Assembly: GCF_028867935.1 (NCBI RefSeq)
Contig: NZ_JAPQNS010000014.1
Location: 139,304-203,303, forward strand
Direction: 5' to 3'
Source: Flavobacterium sp. SUN052
GTDB taxonomy: Bacteria > Bacteroidota > Bacteroidia > Flavobacteriales > Flavobacteriaceae
Length of the DNA: 64,000 nt
In this document: piece by piece, positions 9,352 to 16,568 of the stretch
How positions within the stretch are numbered: the first letter of the stretch is position 1
How the letters are laid out: each line of letters starts with the position of its first letter
Notes under the pieces: model-generated
The model's database searches: none
What the model was told of the DNA's origin: nothing
Seen by the model: the letters and a program-made list of their open reading frames with translations, nothing else
Translations under genes and position numbers: made by a program

Positions 9352-9975
9352 TCACCATCGTTTTTGTGAAAAATCTGTTGCCAAATCTGAACTAAGAATA
9401 TGCATATTCCAGGAATCAGGAGCAATAGATTTCACAAATGCCAGTGTGTCATGATGTAGCCAAGCCGAAGGACTAAGCGTATCCATACAGGTTCCCAGAA
9501 AATTCATCCGATCCCGAATAGGCATATGCCGCACAAAGGCTGTTTCGATCATCAGCAATAAACCTTCGATATATTCCCCTTGGTAAAGCGGTATACCGGA
9601 ATCCACATAATGGCTGATTGGCATCCGACACTTCACCTGCCATTCATGAAGTTCTTCTCGTGACCGCTGACAGAGAATGGTTAGAGCCTGTTTTTCCACC
9701 GATAAATCAGGAAGTGGCGGAGTGATTTTTTGAAGTATATGCAGTAAGTAAAGCAGGCGTGGCCAACTTATTCGGACACTATGGCTGGGCTTTACGGGAC
9801 TGCCATAACGAAATTGCTTTAAGCTATAGCCAAAATCGGCGATGATTTGACCGACGGCCTCAATCGAATGACTATAGGCGACTTGGATAAACCCATCGCC
9901 CAAAGTGTTTAGTTGCTGCGCGTTACCTGACAAGCGAACGCCCATACCAAGTGGTGTTGACTGAAACTTTAGCAT
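9352..9975 (-). CDS. Hypothetical protein, weak resemblance to DUF6904
   Basis: A 207-residue cytoplasmic protein with no signal peptide or membrane segment. The N-terminal part (FQSTPLGMGVRLSGNAQQLN, then the block with GYSLKQFRYG and VRISWPRLLYLLHILQK) resembles from memory the DUF6904 layout (short strand-turn start, an internal ISWP-type block, helical end), but I cannot confirm this without a profile search. It is the last gene of a minus-strand run of small accessory genes (11414 down to 9352), ten bases after the next gene upstream, and ends before a strong terminator. Function unknown; DUF6904 itself has no assigned role. Confidence 0.6.
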   Translation of the reverse strand: MLKFQSTPLGMGVRLSGNAQQLNTLGDGFIQVAYSHSIEAVGQIIADFGYSLKQFRYGSPVKPSHSVRISWPRLLYLLHILQKITPPLPDLSVEKQALTILCQRSREELHEWQVKCRMPISHYVDSGIPLYQGEYIEGLLLMIETAFVRHMPIRDRMNFLGTCMDTLSPSAWLHHDTLAFVKSIAPDSWNMHILSSDLATDFSQKRW

Positions 9976-9984
9976 AAACTTTTC

Positions 9985-10329
9985 TTATAACCGCCCTGAC
10001 TTCATCATTTTATGCATCATGTATGCACTCTCTAACGCCTGTTGTTTTTCCGTGCCATACCGCTTCAGGGCATAATCTACAATGCCGTTCTTAGTGGCCA
10101 CGTTGAACTTAGTCATCCAGCACTCCCAAAGCGCGTTGAAGGCATCTTGACCACTTAGGTGAGCGATGTAGTGTTCCCAGACATAGGTGAAATCACGGTG
10201 CTGTTCCTTTAGTAACTGGATGTCTTCGCGGGTGTAGTTCCAGAAGAGGGCGTTGACACATTCGATGGCCAGCAATTCAAAACCGTGTTGCATAAAAGAA
10301 ATAGGGTCAGAATAATTCAAGGTAGGCAA
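9985..10329 (-). CDS. Hypothetical protein, helical, 102-114 residues
   Basis: An open frame begins with TTG at 10329 (MPTLNYSDPISFMQHGFELL); an ATG at 10293 gives a 102-residue alternative that is equally plausible. The product is rich in aromatic residues and predicted helices (LFWNYTREDIQLLKEQHRDF, YVWEHYIAHLSGQDAFNALW) and ends KSGRL. It has no signal peptide or membrane segment and no motif I recognise. It sits ten bases upstream of the next minus-strand gene, so the two are probably co-transcribed. Confidence 0.6.
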   Translation of the reverse strand: MPTLNYSDPISFMQHGFELLAIECVNALFWNYTREDIQLLKEQHRDFTYVWEHYIAHLSGQDAFNALWECWMTKFNVATKNGIVDYALKRYGTEKQQALESAYMMHKMMKSGRL

Positions 10330-10350
10330 TAAATCATAATTATCTAGCTC

Positions 10351-10633
10351 TTAGGACTCGACCAAATGCAGTAGCCGGTTCATAGCCCCTTGTTGATCAG
10401 CTTCGCCAAGTGCGTAAAAACAAACCGTATTATTAACCAGTCGAACCCCGTCCCATACTATCCCGGTAAATGACCGAATAGCCAGCCAGGTCGCCCAGTT
10501 CGGTGCAAATGTCTTCGAGAACGTTATCTATATCATTGGTGACACTTTTATTACCCAAGTCAAGGTCTATAATGGCGATCACATTGTCTTCGACCGTGTA
10601 GGTATAATCGGCACGAATTGGTTTTCGTATCAT
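10351..10633 (-). pseudogene. Small accessory gene, apparently frameshifted
   Basis: From the ATG at 10633 the frame encodes MIRKPIRADYTYTVEDNVIA, IIDLDLGNKSVTNDIDN and ending VIYRDSMGRGSTG (stop near 10433). The neighbouring frame then continues with convincing protein sequence, VWDGVRLVNNTVCFYALGEA and DQQGAMNRLLHLVES, to a stop at 10351-10353. A single indel around 10,445-10,460 would join the two into a protein of about 95 residues. Either this is a recent frameshift (or sequencing error) or the short 66-residue form is real. The N-terminal half with its acidic strand-helix pattern is not a family I know. Confidence 0.5.
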
Positions 10634-10643
10634 GATTGGTAGG

Positions 10644-11414
10644 CTATTTACAGTTAATCTTCACGTTGTAGAAATTCAATTGATTACGAAACTGCTCGCA
10701 ATTCAGCTTGCGCTGCCGGAGAATCGCTTGCCGTAGGTGCTGACGAGAGTAACTCCCGCCTGGTGTCAAGCCGTTTGCCTCACAAAAGGCTATCAACTGT
10801 GGCTCGGTAAAACGGCTCGCGGTGCCAAGGCTCAACGTAATTTCGGCCTGCTCAACCGTGATCCGGGATTTGAGTTTGTCCCTTAACTCGGCAACGGCTT
10901 TCTCAATGGATGGGCCAAACCCCACATCCCTCCGAAAACTGATGCAATAGTCCCAGGTATGATCCACCAGGATGCGCCGGTAGAGTACTGCTCCGCCAAT
11001 TCTGTGAGCGGCCTGAACGGTCAGGTAGCCATTCCGCTGAATCGAAGCGATTGCCTTGTCTTCAGCCAACTGGTAGTCTATTCGGAAGAAGCGTCCGACA
11101 GCCCGAATGAGCCAATCCCCTGACCATTTTTCGACAGTCGTGGACCCGGCTAATTTACCCCAGTCTTCCTCTCCTTTATAGAAGTGTACAGCAGCCTGTG
11201 CATAATCGACCATAACACGATAACCGCCCACAAGCGCATAGGCGTCAGCCGCTTGGTTCGTTTGTAAGTCGTAAAGTGAAACCTCCCGTTGCATATAGTG
11301 GTGCTTTAGCCTCAATATGGCCCGACCAAATATACGCCTTTTACTAAAAGTCAGAACAGGTGTTGTGACCTCTACCTTGCCAGTAAGCGGCCGATTTAAC
11401 GTCGTTGTCAGCAT
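10644..11414 (-). CDS. Hypothetical protein, 256 residues
   Basis: The ATG at 11414 opens a complete frame. The product has a basic N-terminus (LTFSKRRIFGRAILRLKHHY), a central region with aromatic-rich strands (VDYAQAAVHFYKGEEDWGKL, WSGDWLIRAVGRFFRIDYQL), and a C-terminal helix-rich part (SRFTEPQLIAFCEANGLTPG, then YSRQHLRQAILRQRKLN) that looks like a small DNA- or protein-binding helical module. No catalytic motif is visible. It is ten bases upstream of the frameshifted small gene, so it probably shares its transcript. Function unknown; typical plasmid or conjugative-element cargo. Confidence 0.65.
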   Translation of the reverse strand: MLTTTLNRPLTGKVEVTTPVLTFSKRRIFGRAILRLKHHYMQREVSLYDLQTNQAADAYALVGGYRVMVDYAQAAVHFYKGEEDWGKLAGSTTVEKWSGDWLIRAVGRFFRIDYQLAEDKAIASIQRNGYLTVQAAHRIGGAVLYRRILVDHTWDYCISFRRDVGFGPSIEKAVAELRDKLKSRITVEQAEITLSLGTASRFTEPQLIAFCEANGLTPGGSYSRQHLRQAILRQRKLNCEQFRNQLNFYNVKINCK

Positions 11415-11462
11415 AGTTTACGCCTGGAGTAACTGGCAGCGGACATCCGAACCGAAGCCGGA

Positions 11463-11651
11463 CTACAGCTTTGCTTTTTGCCCAACCCGGCACAGTATGG
11501 CCACTAAAAGAATCATAAATAGCAGATACGATAACAGGTAAGTTGGGGTTAACCAAACCGCTACCTCATCAAGACGCTCCTGTATGTCGGATAACTGGTT
11601 GTCAGCCATATAGTAAGGTCGACTGAACAATTGATTTCGTAGGTTGCTCAT
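11463..11651 (-). CDS. Small single-pass membrane protein, 62 residues
   Basis: The frame starts at ATG 11651. An N-terminal soluble part (MSNLRNQLFSRPYYMADNQL, helix SDIQERLDEVAVW) is followed by one membrane segment at about residues 37-55 (TYLLSYLLFMILLVAILCRV) and a short basic tail (GQKAKL). This gives a predicted N-out/C-in topology. No family recognised. It lies in the minus-strand accessory run, 9 bp downstream of the stop of the next gene upstream. Confidence 0.6.
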   Translation of the reverse strand: MSNLRNQLFSRPYYMADNQLSDIQERLDEVAVWLTPTYLLSYLLFMILLVAILCRVGQKAKL

Positions 11652-11660
11652 CCGATTCTA

Positions 11661-12020
11661 TTAATTTTCAACATCAGCTACGTCCGCATTTTCCACGATT
11701 AACTGAGCTTCAGCAAACGCCTGTTCAAAGTAGCCATCCCGGTAATCAGCCATAAGCTGGTTCGGGCTGCTGTAGGTGTAATCTAACCCGGCATGACCAA
11801 TCCAGGTCAGGCTTTCTACCTGCTCTTGGGCATTAAAACTGCCAATGTCGTGTCCATTTGTCAGCAAGACACTGACCACATTAAAAGCCTGTGCATCGTG
11901 ATCCGGGTACAGTTCATAGATAATACCTACGCTACCAGCCGGGTTAGGGCCAAACGATTCCATTGTGCGAATAATGTCGCCAACTGCGTAAGCCTGGGCT
12001 GAATTTTCCTGTGCTGTCAT
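11661..12020 (-). CDS. Hypothetical protein, 119 residues
   Basis: The ATG at 12020 opens MTAQENSAQAYAVGDIIRTM. The N-terminal half looks like a small beta-barrel or SH3/KOW-like fold (YAVGDIIRTMESFGPNPAGS, VGIIYELYPDHDAQAFNVVS), and the C-terminal half is acidic and helical (YFEQAFAEAQLIVENADVAD). No catalytic motif is visible. Upstream (12021-12111) is AT-rich and contains TATTTTTG on the minus strand, a match to the Bacteroidetes -7 consensus TAnnTTTG, so the accessory run 12020-9352 may be transcribed from there. Function unknown. Confidence 0.6.
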   Translation of the reverse strand: MTAQENSAQAYAVGDIIRTMESFGPNPAGSVGIIYELYPDHDAQAFNVVSVLLTNGHDIGSFNAQEQVESLTWIGHAGLDYTYSSPNQLMADYRDGYFEQAFAEAQLIVENADVADVEN

Positions 12021-12145
12021 ATTTTTCGAGTTGGAAAAGTACTCCTCAATTCTTTTTCAAAAATATGTATTTCACATTAAAATAAATATTTTTAATATAA
12101 AATACATTTAATTGAAAAGCTGCTACCTGTCAAGGTTTGCCGTAC

Positions 12146-12580
12146 TCAATCACAATCTGGCTCGTCTAAAGGCACGTTCTCGTCGTCCGGCATCATTAAT
12201 TGTGTGCTGGCTAAGGGGCGAAAGCCCAGGAATTCAATCTGAGGTGTTAACTCTGGCAGCGACCAGGCCGACGGTTCTAACTCCCCTCTTTCTGACACCC
12301 GATGCCACAATGCACAACCATAAATAATATGGCCCGTTGATCGTAATCGAAAGGCCGGTGGTAACGGCTCTCGGTGGATAGCTTCCTCATCACAATAAGC
12401 CGCATCCGGGGCGAAGGTGAATTGGGTTGCTTCCGGGTTGTCAGGTTGCTGACCAGCTATCGTGAGCCGACGCGCACCAATCTGCCGACAGATGTCAGTT
12501 AGTGAGTCAGACACATCAATCGGATAAACCGATTCTAAATACGGGTCAATTTTTAGTAGTTCAGGCATAATTTGGAGCAT
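12146..12580 (-). CDS. Hypothetical acidic protein, 144 residues
   Basis: A complete frame from ATG 12580 (alternative ATG five codons later, MPELLKIDPYL). The protein is acidic with many prolines (ATQFTFAPDAAYCDEEAIHR, PDDENVPLDEPDCD at the end) and no membrane segment or signal peptide. I do not recognise the family. It lies between the IS-flanked accessory run and the gene at 12638-13291 on the same strand, from which it is separated by a hairpin at 12602-12630. Confidence 0.6.
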   Translation of the reverse strand: MLQIMPELLKIDPYLESVYPIDVSDSLTDICRQIGARRLTIAGQQPDNPEATQFTFAPDAAYCDEEAIHREPLPPAFRLRSTGHIIYGCALWHRVSERGELEPSAWSLPELTPQIEFLGFRPLASTQLMMPDDENVPLDEPDCD

Positions 12581-12601
12581 TTAGATCTTACAGAAATAAA
12601 T

Positions 12602-12630
12602 AATGCGCCAGGCATGAACGGCCCGGCGCA
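12602..12630. terminator. Hairpin after the 12638-13291 gene
   Basis: Stem ATGCGCC (12602-12608 region) with GGCGCAT near 12624-12630 plus inner GC pairs, directly after the minus-strand gene ending at 12638. It lacks a long T-tract, so termination is likely but not certain. Confidence 0.5.
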
Positions 12631-12637
12631 TCACCGA

Positions 12638-13291
12638 TTAGGCAGCTACATCTTCGCCAACCCACTCACCCGCGAAAACAGGTTGCTCTGGTTCGGCAAG
12701 CAGGTCAACAAACGGGTTGAAAACGTACTTCGTTACCTGCGTTTGGGCCACCTCGGTCTGCGTACCACGCCGGTAGAGATTGAGCGTCTCTAAGTAATCG
12801 GCCAACTCCTGAGTCTGGGCTTTGTCGGCGAGGGCGTAAGTAAACGACGCGATGTAATAAACCCCTTTGGGCTGTACCTTGTTGTTTTCCTTTTTGTCTG
12901 CGTTCACCGTCAGCACCACCTCATTCAGTTTGACCCGGTTGTACACTAACGGCGTAATGAGCCGTTCGAGGTTGGCGACGCTGTAGCCATGAAACAGGAT
13001 GCCCGACACGCAATCTGCTTCATCAATGAAAAACAGTTCTGCCCACTTTTTATGGCCCTGCCCCAAAATGTCGTCGAAAAAAATGCGCCAGGCAATCGGT
13101 TGAAACGATAGCGATGCTCCCAATCGTTCGATGTTGTTTTCGTCGTAATGAATCGAAAATTTGCCCTCTTTAGCATCAAACCGGTATTGCTTGGGGTTCC
13201 CGTCGATGTAGAGGTACTTGTCCACGATTTCGCCCGAATCGGTATCGAGCGTCTGGAAACGGCCTACTGATGAACTAACTAACTCCTGCAT
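12638..13291 (-). CDS. Conjugative-element accessory protein of unknown function (leader-regulated)
   Basis: A longer frame from 13378 exists, but I place the start at ATG 13291 (217 residues, MQELVSSSVGRFQTLDTDSG). The upstream codons are a promoter and leader repeat found before other genes here, and the start sits 7 nt after the leader as in the ArdC gene. The protein is cytoplasmic, mixed alpha/beta (EIVDKYLYIDGNPKQYRFDA, LSFQPIAWRIFFDDILGQGH, RVKLNEVVLTVNADKKENN) and ends with acidic EWVGEDVAA. I recognise no family. Sharing the module with the ArdC-like and DarB-like genes suggests co-regulation and perhaps a related establishment or anti-restriction role (inference). Confidence 0.65.
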   Translation of the reverse strand: MQELVSSSVGRFQTLDTDSGEIVDKYLYIDGNPKQYRFDAKEGKFSIHYDENNIERLGASLSFQPIAWRIFFDDILGQGHKKWAELFFIDEADCVSGILFHGYSVANLERLITPLVYNRVKLNEVVLTVNADKKENNKVQPKGVYYIASFTYALADKAQTQELADYLETLNLYRRGTQTEVAQTQVTKYVFNPFVDLLAEPEQPVFAGEWVGEDVAA

Positions 13292-13298
13292 TGTCTTT

Positions 13299-13420
13299 GC
13301 CCGAAGTAACACGTCGGAGCCGCGCTTAGAGTACATAACAAAGATACGAACAAACAGACAGAAAACAAAGCTATTCAACTGATAAACAGATTAATAGCCC
13401 GAACCTCCGCCCCCTTTCGT
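13299..13420 (-). promoter_or_regulatory. Promoter plus conserved leader, copy A
   Basis: Minus strand: upstream box ACGAAAGGGGGCGGAG (13405-13420), 36 bp, -33 TTG (13366-13368), 19 bp, -7 TATCTTTG (from 13346), then the leader containing GCGCGGCTCCGACGTGTTA and CTTCGGGC down to 13299, 7 nt before the ATG at 13291. The -33/-7 pair matches the Bacteroidetes consensus TTG-N19/20-TAnnTTTG. The 48 bp from 13346 to 13299 are nearly identical in copies B, D and E. Confidence 0.85.
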
Positions 13421-13426
13421 TTCTCC

Positions 13427-13642
13427 TTACGTCAATGTTGAATCAGGTATTGCACCTGTGTTTGATTGTATAATTGAGGCCATGACTTTGAGACTACAAA
13501 TGAGCTTGAGCTTGTCTTCGGGGAATAACCGCACTTCCTCTTGTGGCACATTGATCCGTTCGATGAGGTCATTTAGCTGTAAATCCTTACCTTCTTCCTC
13601 AAGGAACGTCCGGTAATCGTCCATTAATTGGTTAGCGTTCAT
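13427..13642 (-). CDS. Small acidic helical protein, 71 residues
   Basis: The frame opens at ATG 13642 (MNANQLMDDYRTFLEEEGKD) and encodes an all-helical acidic protein (LNDLIERINVPQEEVRLFPE, DKLKLICSLKVMASIIQS). It has no signal peptide or membrane segment. It lies 59 bp downstream of the primase-like gene on the same strand and just upstream of promoter copy A, whose upstream box (13405-13420) adjoins its 3' end. Possibly the last gene of the 18425-13427 operon. Family not recognised. Confidence 0.55.
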   Translation of the reverse strand: MNANQLMDDYRTFLEEEGKDLQLNDLIERINVPQEEVRLFPEDKLKLICSLKVMASIIQSNTGAIPDSTLT

Positions 13643-13701
13643 GTGTTGTTAACTAAGCGTAATCGTTGAGTTGGTAGAGCCACTCAAGCACACTATGCAG
13701 G

Positions 13702-15072
13702 TTAGTATGATACTTTTTGCTTTGGGGCTTTTACCGTAGCGTTTTTTTGGGCTGGCTTCGTGACATCGTTTTTGTTCATTTGTGCCTGTAACTCGTCATT
13801 CCAATCTTTGTTAAACGGTCGTTTAATAACCAGTTTGTCTGTCAACCCTCGCCATTCAATAGCCAGTTTTTCAATTCGGGTCAGCATCGGGCGGTGATTG
13901 GGCAGGTGAATCGTCAGCAAACTATGATTCCCCTCGTGAACGGTGGCCGCTGCCGTTGCCCGGTTCATATCGGGTGTGTAGCCCCGGTTCAACGCGGTAA
14001 GTACCTGCTCTTGAAGGGCTTCAAGCCGGTTATTTCGCTGAACTTCGTTGCCCGGTGGCACGTACACATCAATGGACAGGGTGTTACTGTGTTTATGGTG
14101 GTTGATGCTGAACCGCTGATCGGCCTGGTCGATGGTTTGCCCCGGCAATTGAAGCCGACCCGCCCAGCCAATGTTGAACCGAATCCCGCTGTTATCATTA
14201 TCGTGGGCCAGAATTACCTGTTCCGGTTTTACGCGGTCAATGAGCCGCTGCACGGTTAAGGGTTGCAGGGATGAGGGCTGTCCTCCGGTGGCCACATATA
14301 GCCGATCATACGGTTCCTTTGGTGGGTGAAGCTGATGGTACGATAGCGCATCAATCGGACTCTCGCAAATCAGCATCTCTTTTGGTTGGTGGCCTTTGGG
14401 TAGGTTCGATACCCAAATACTTTCTAAGCGTTCGCCCCACGTATGGCCGTTTACCAAACCAGTTGGACTGTCGTTCTTGAGCAAAATCGCCGTCGTTCCC
14501 TGCTCGCTTTCCATCGGAAAAACTGTGTTTATGACCATCTCGCCGGTTTTGTTGCTCACAAACGTCTTATTAAAGATTTTCCCAATGAAAGCCCGGTTGC
14601 CAATCGTATCGACGGTTAGGCCGCGCTTTTCCATCAGGTAGTCGGTATTAGTGAGCGGATCAAGCCGGAAAAAGTGCGACATGGCCTTGCTCCGGGTGGC
14701 CTCCTTAGCCGGTTGACTTTCCACTGCATTGACGGACTGGGTGTTTACAACGTGCGACAGGTCGCCAGTGTAGCGGCCAATGTATTCGTGTAGCTGCTGC
14801 CAGCCTTCTTTTGATGACGTGTCCGCGTTCAATTTGCCAACGACGTAATCAACGATAGTGCCCTTATCGCGGCTGTCTTCGGGGTTGAAGTAAAAGTACT
14901 CGCGGGTATTCTGATTATGCCCGATGATAAGTTTACGTCCCTCCGCGTTTTCAAGTACCGGCCAACGTCGGGTCGATCTGCGTCGGTCTTTGGCAAATCC
15001 CTCCGACTCCAAAAACTGCACGAGGTCGATTTGCTGTTTATAGTCAGCTAATTGCGGTTTATTGGTAAGCAT
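13702..15072 (-). CDS. Primase-like protein with TOPRIM domain (DUF3991/TOPRIM family)
   Basis: The 456-residue product begins with a DUF3991-like N-terminal region (residues 1-110, including LVQFLESEGF and REYFYFNPEDSRDKGTIVDY), then a TOPRIM domain at about 232-310: LICESPIDALSYHQL supplies the glutamate (E237) and ILAHDNDNSG the DxD pair (D291, D293). There is no obvious zinc finger or helicase part, so it is the short mobile-element type of primase-like protein. By family knowledge such proteins prime or process ssDNA transferred during conjugation. It is the third gene of a minus-strand run with two DUF3945 proteins. The C-terminus is basic (KPAQKNATVKAPKQKVSY). Confidence 0.8.
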   Translation of the reverse strand: MLTNKPQLADYKQQIDLVQFLESEGFAKDRRRSTRRWPVLENAEGRKLIIGHNQNTREYFYFNPEDSRDKGTIVDYVVGKLNADTSSKEGWQQLHEYIGRYTGDLSHVVNTQSVNAVESQPAKEATRSKAMSHFFRLDPLTNTDYLMEKRGLTVDTIGNRAFIGKIFNKTFVSNKTGEMVINTVFPMESEQGTTAILLKNDSPTGLVNGHTWGERLESIWVSNLPKGHQPKEMLICESPIDALSYHQLHPPKEPYDRLYVATGGQPSSLQPLTVQRLIDRVKPEQVILAHDNDNSGIRFNIGWAGRLQLPGQTIDQADQRFSINHHKHSNTLSIDVYVPPGNEVQRNNRLEALQEQVLTALNRGYTPDMNRATAAATVHEGNHSLLTIHLPNHRPMLTRIEKLAIEWRGLTDKLVIKRPFNKDWNDELQAQMNKNDVTKPAQKNATVKAPKQKVSY

Positions 15073-15114
15073 AAAGGGAGTAGATTTAAGTAGTACGTTG
15101 AGTTTTCAATTTGC

Positions 15115-16551
15115 TTAGGGCTTAGGCTTGGTGGCCCGCTTCGGTTTGGCTTGTTTGCCGCCGACTACCGATGTTGCATCTTGGACATTTGATTGAGCCG
15201 GAACCGCTTTCCGTGATTGGCCTGTCGGGATATGGTCGAAGCGAAGGTTTCGTCCGGCTGCCGACACACGCACGTAGGCCGAAAAAGAGGTGCCGGCCTT
15301 ACTGGTCATGTTATCCAACCGAATGGCCTTGCCTTCTATCAGTCGCTGCTTTTGCAGGCCGTTGAGGGGAATGCCTTTCAGGTGAGACATTCGCTCAATC
15401 TTCGGTCGGATTTGGTCAGCCCGAAGCACAGTGAGCGTTTTCGTGTCTTTGTCCACCCCGACGAAGCCGGTAAATTTCTGGCCGCTATGTTTGTCGATTA
15501 GGTCAACTGCGCGGCCCATCTCCCCGTACTTCGCCAGGTTTTGCTTATCCTTATCAGTGAAAACATGACCGAGATAACTGTCTTTGAGCGTGAGTTCTCG
15601 CCGAATATCTTGTAACACCAATTGCGGCCCCGAATCGGGGGTATTGAGGACGTATAGCTTACCCGTGCTTCCGTCGCCGGTGATGACAATGTCTGTTTTC
15701 TGGCCGTTCAGTAGCCGTTTCGCGTTGTCGCCCGTTAACTGAACGGCAAAGTGGTTGGCCACCTGGTTAAGTAATGAAGCCGGGTAACGGGTCGTTTCTG
15801 GCTCGACGTGGGTGAAAACGAGTGACTCCCCCTTTAATGCCAGCGAGTTGGTGCAGACCGGTTCGCGGAGATTAACAAGTTGGCCCCTCCCCTCCCCTAT
15901 CTGTGGAATAGACACGATAGCTGGCTGCTGACTATGGTTGAAAACGGTGAGATGATAGCATCCTTCCGCAAAGCCATAGCCTACCAAAGGCATAGCCGGA
16001 TCATAGTGCCGGTAGATGGTTGTATCCGTTGAGCGGGATGTTTCCTGGTAGCCAAGCCGAAATAAATTCATTTCGGTTGGCCGCTGGTCGTCCCCAACCA
16101 ACAAGAGGGGCTGCTTCCAGCTAATAGCCCGCAGCGTTGGCAGGAAAAGCGCGTCATTTTTTCGGTGATGCCCCAACGTCAGTTCAACCGCCGACTGGTC
16201 ACCAAATACATAAACCTGTACATTCTGCTCAGTGGTCAAATAGACTGGCTCCGCTCGGTGGAGCGTATTCCGGGCGGCTGAACAAACCGCCTTAAACACC
16301 TCAAACTGCTCGTCGCCGGATAGACTCTCGTAAGCCCCGTGCATTTCCGCCGTTCTCTCAAACCGCAATTCAACGGAGGCTGGCAGCGTGCTGTCGTCCA
16401 GGTCGGTCAGTACCCGTAACGGATCATCCACCAACTCGCAATTGGGCAATACCTGCCGAATTCGGGCAAGCAGGGCCTCCCCTGCCTGTTGCAAAGCCTG
16501 TTTAGCCACTGACATTGGGGCTTGTGAATCGGCTACATGATTAATCGCCAT
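15115..16551 (-). CDS. DUF3945 domain protein (shorter paralogue)
   Basis: A 478-residue protein. The N-terminal about 250 residues are unique (EALLARIRQVLPNCELVDDP and a strand-rich region with VYLTTEQNVQVYVFGDQSAV). The C-terminal about 270-440 holds a DUF3945-type region with GKLYVLNTPDSGPQLVL, LTLKDSYLGHVFTDKDKQNL, GEMGRAVDLIDKHSGQKFTG and FVGVDKDTKTLTVLRADQI. That region is clearly paralogous to the next gene upstream (VDKETRSLTVLRAE in the same place). The tail is basic (KQAKPKRATKPKP). DUF3945 proteins are common on Bacteroidetes conjugative elements; their role is not established. It is co-directional with, and 17 bp from, its paralogue. Confidence 0.75.
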   Translation of the reverse strand: MAINHVADSQAPMSVAKQALQQAGEALLARIRQVLPNCELVDDPLRVLTDLDDSTLPASVELRFERTAEMHGAYESLSGDEQFEVFKAVCSAARNTLHRAEPVYLTTEQNVQVYVFGDQSAVELTLGHHRKNDALFLPTLRAISWKQPLLLVGDDQRPTEMNLFRLGYQETSRSTDTTIYRHYDPAMPLVGYGFAEGCYHLTVFNHSQQPAIVSIPQIGEGRGQLVNLREPVCTNSLALKGESLVFTHVEPETTRYPASLLNQVANHFAVQLTGDNAKRLLNGQKTDIVITGDGSTGKLYVLNTPDSGPQLVLQDIRRELTLKDSYLGHVFTDKDKQNLAKYGEMGRAVDLIDKHSGQKFTGFVGVDKDTKTLTVLRADQIRPKIERMSHLKGIPLNGLQKQRLIEGKAIRLDNMTSKAGTSFSAYVRVSAAGRNLRFDHIPTGQSRKAVPAQSNVQDATSVVGGKQAKPKRATKPKP

Positions 16552-16568
16552 ATAACTAAAAAAATAGT

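Noticed and set aside
13291..13378. N-terminal extension KRGSDVLLRA of the 12638-13291 and ArdC-like proteins
   Set aside because: The same DNA occurs before other genes out of frame, and it contains the promoter and leader; it is not a protein motif.
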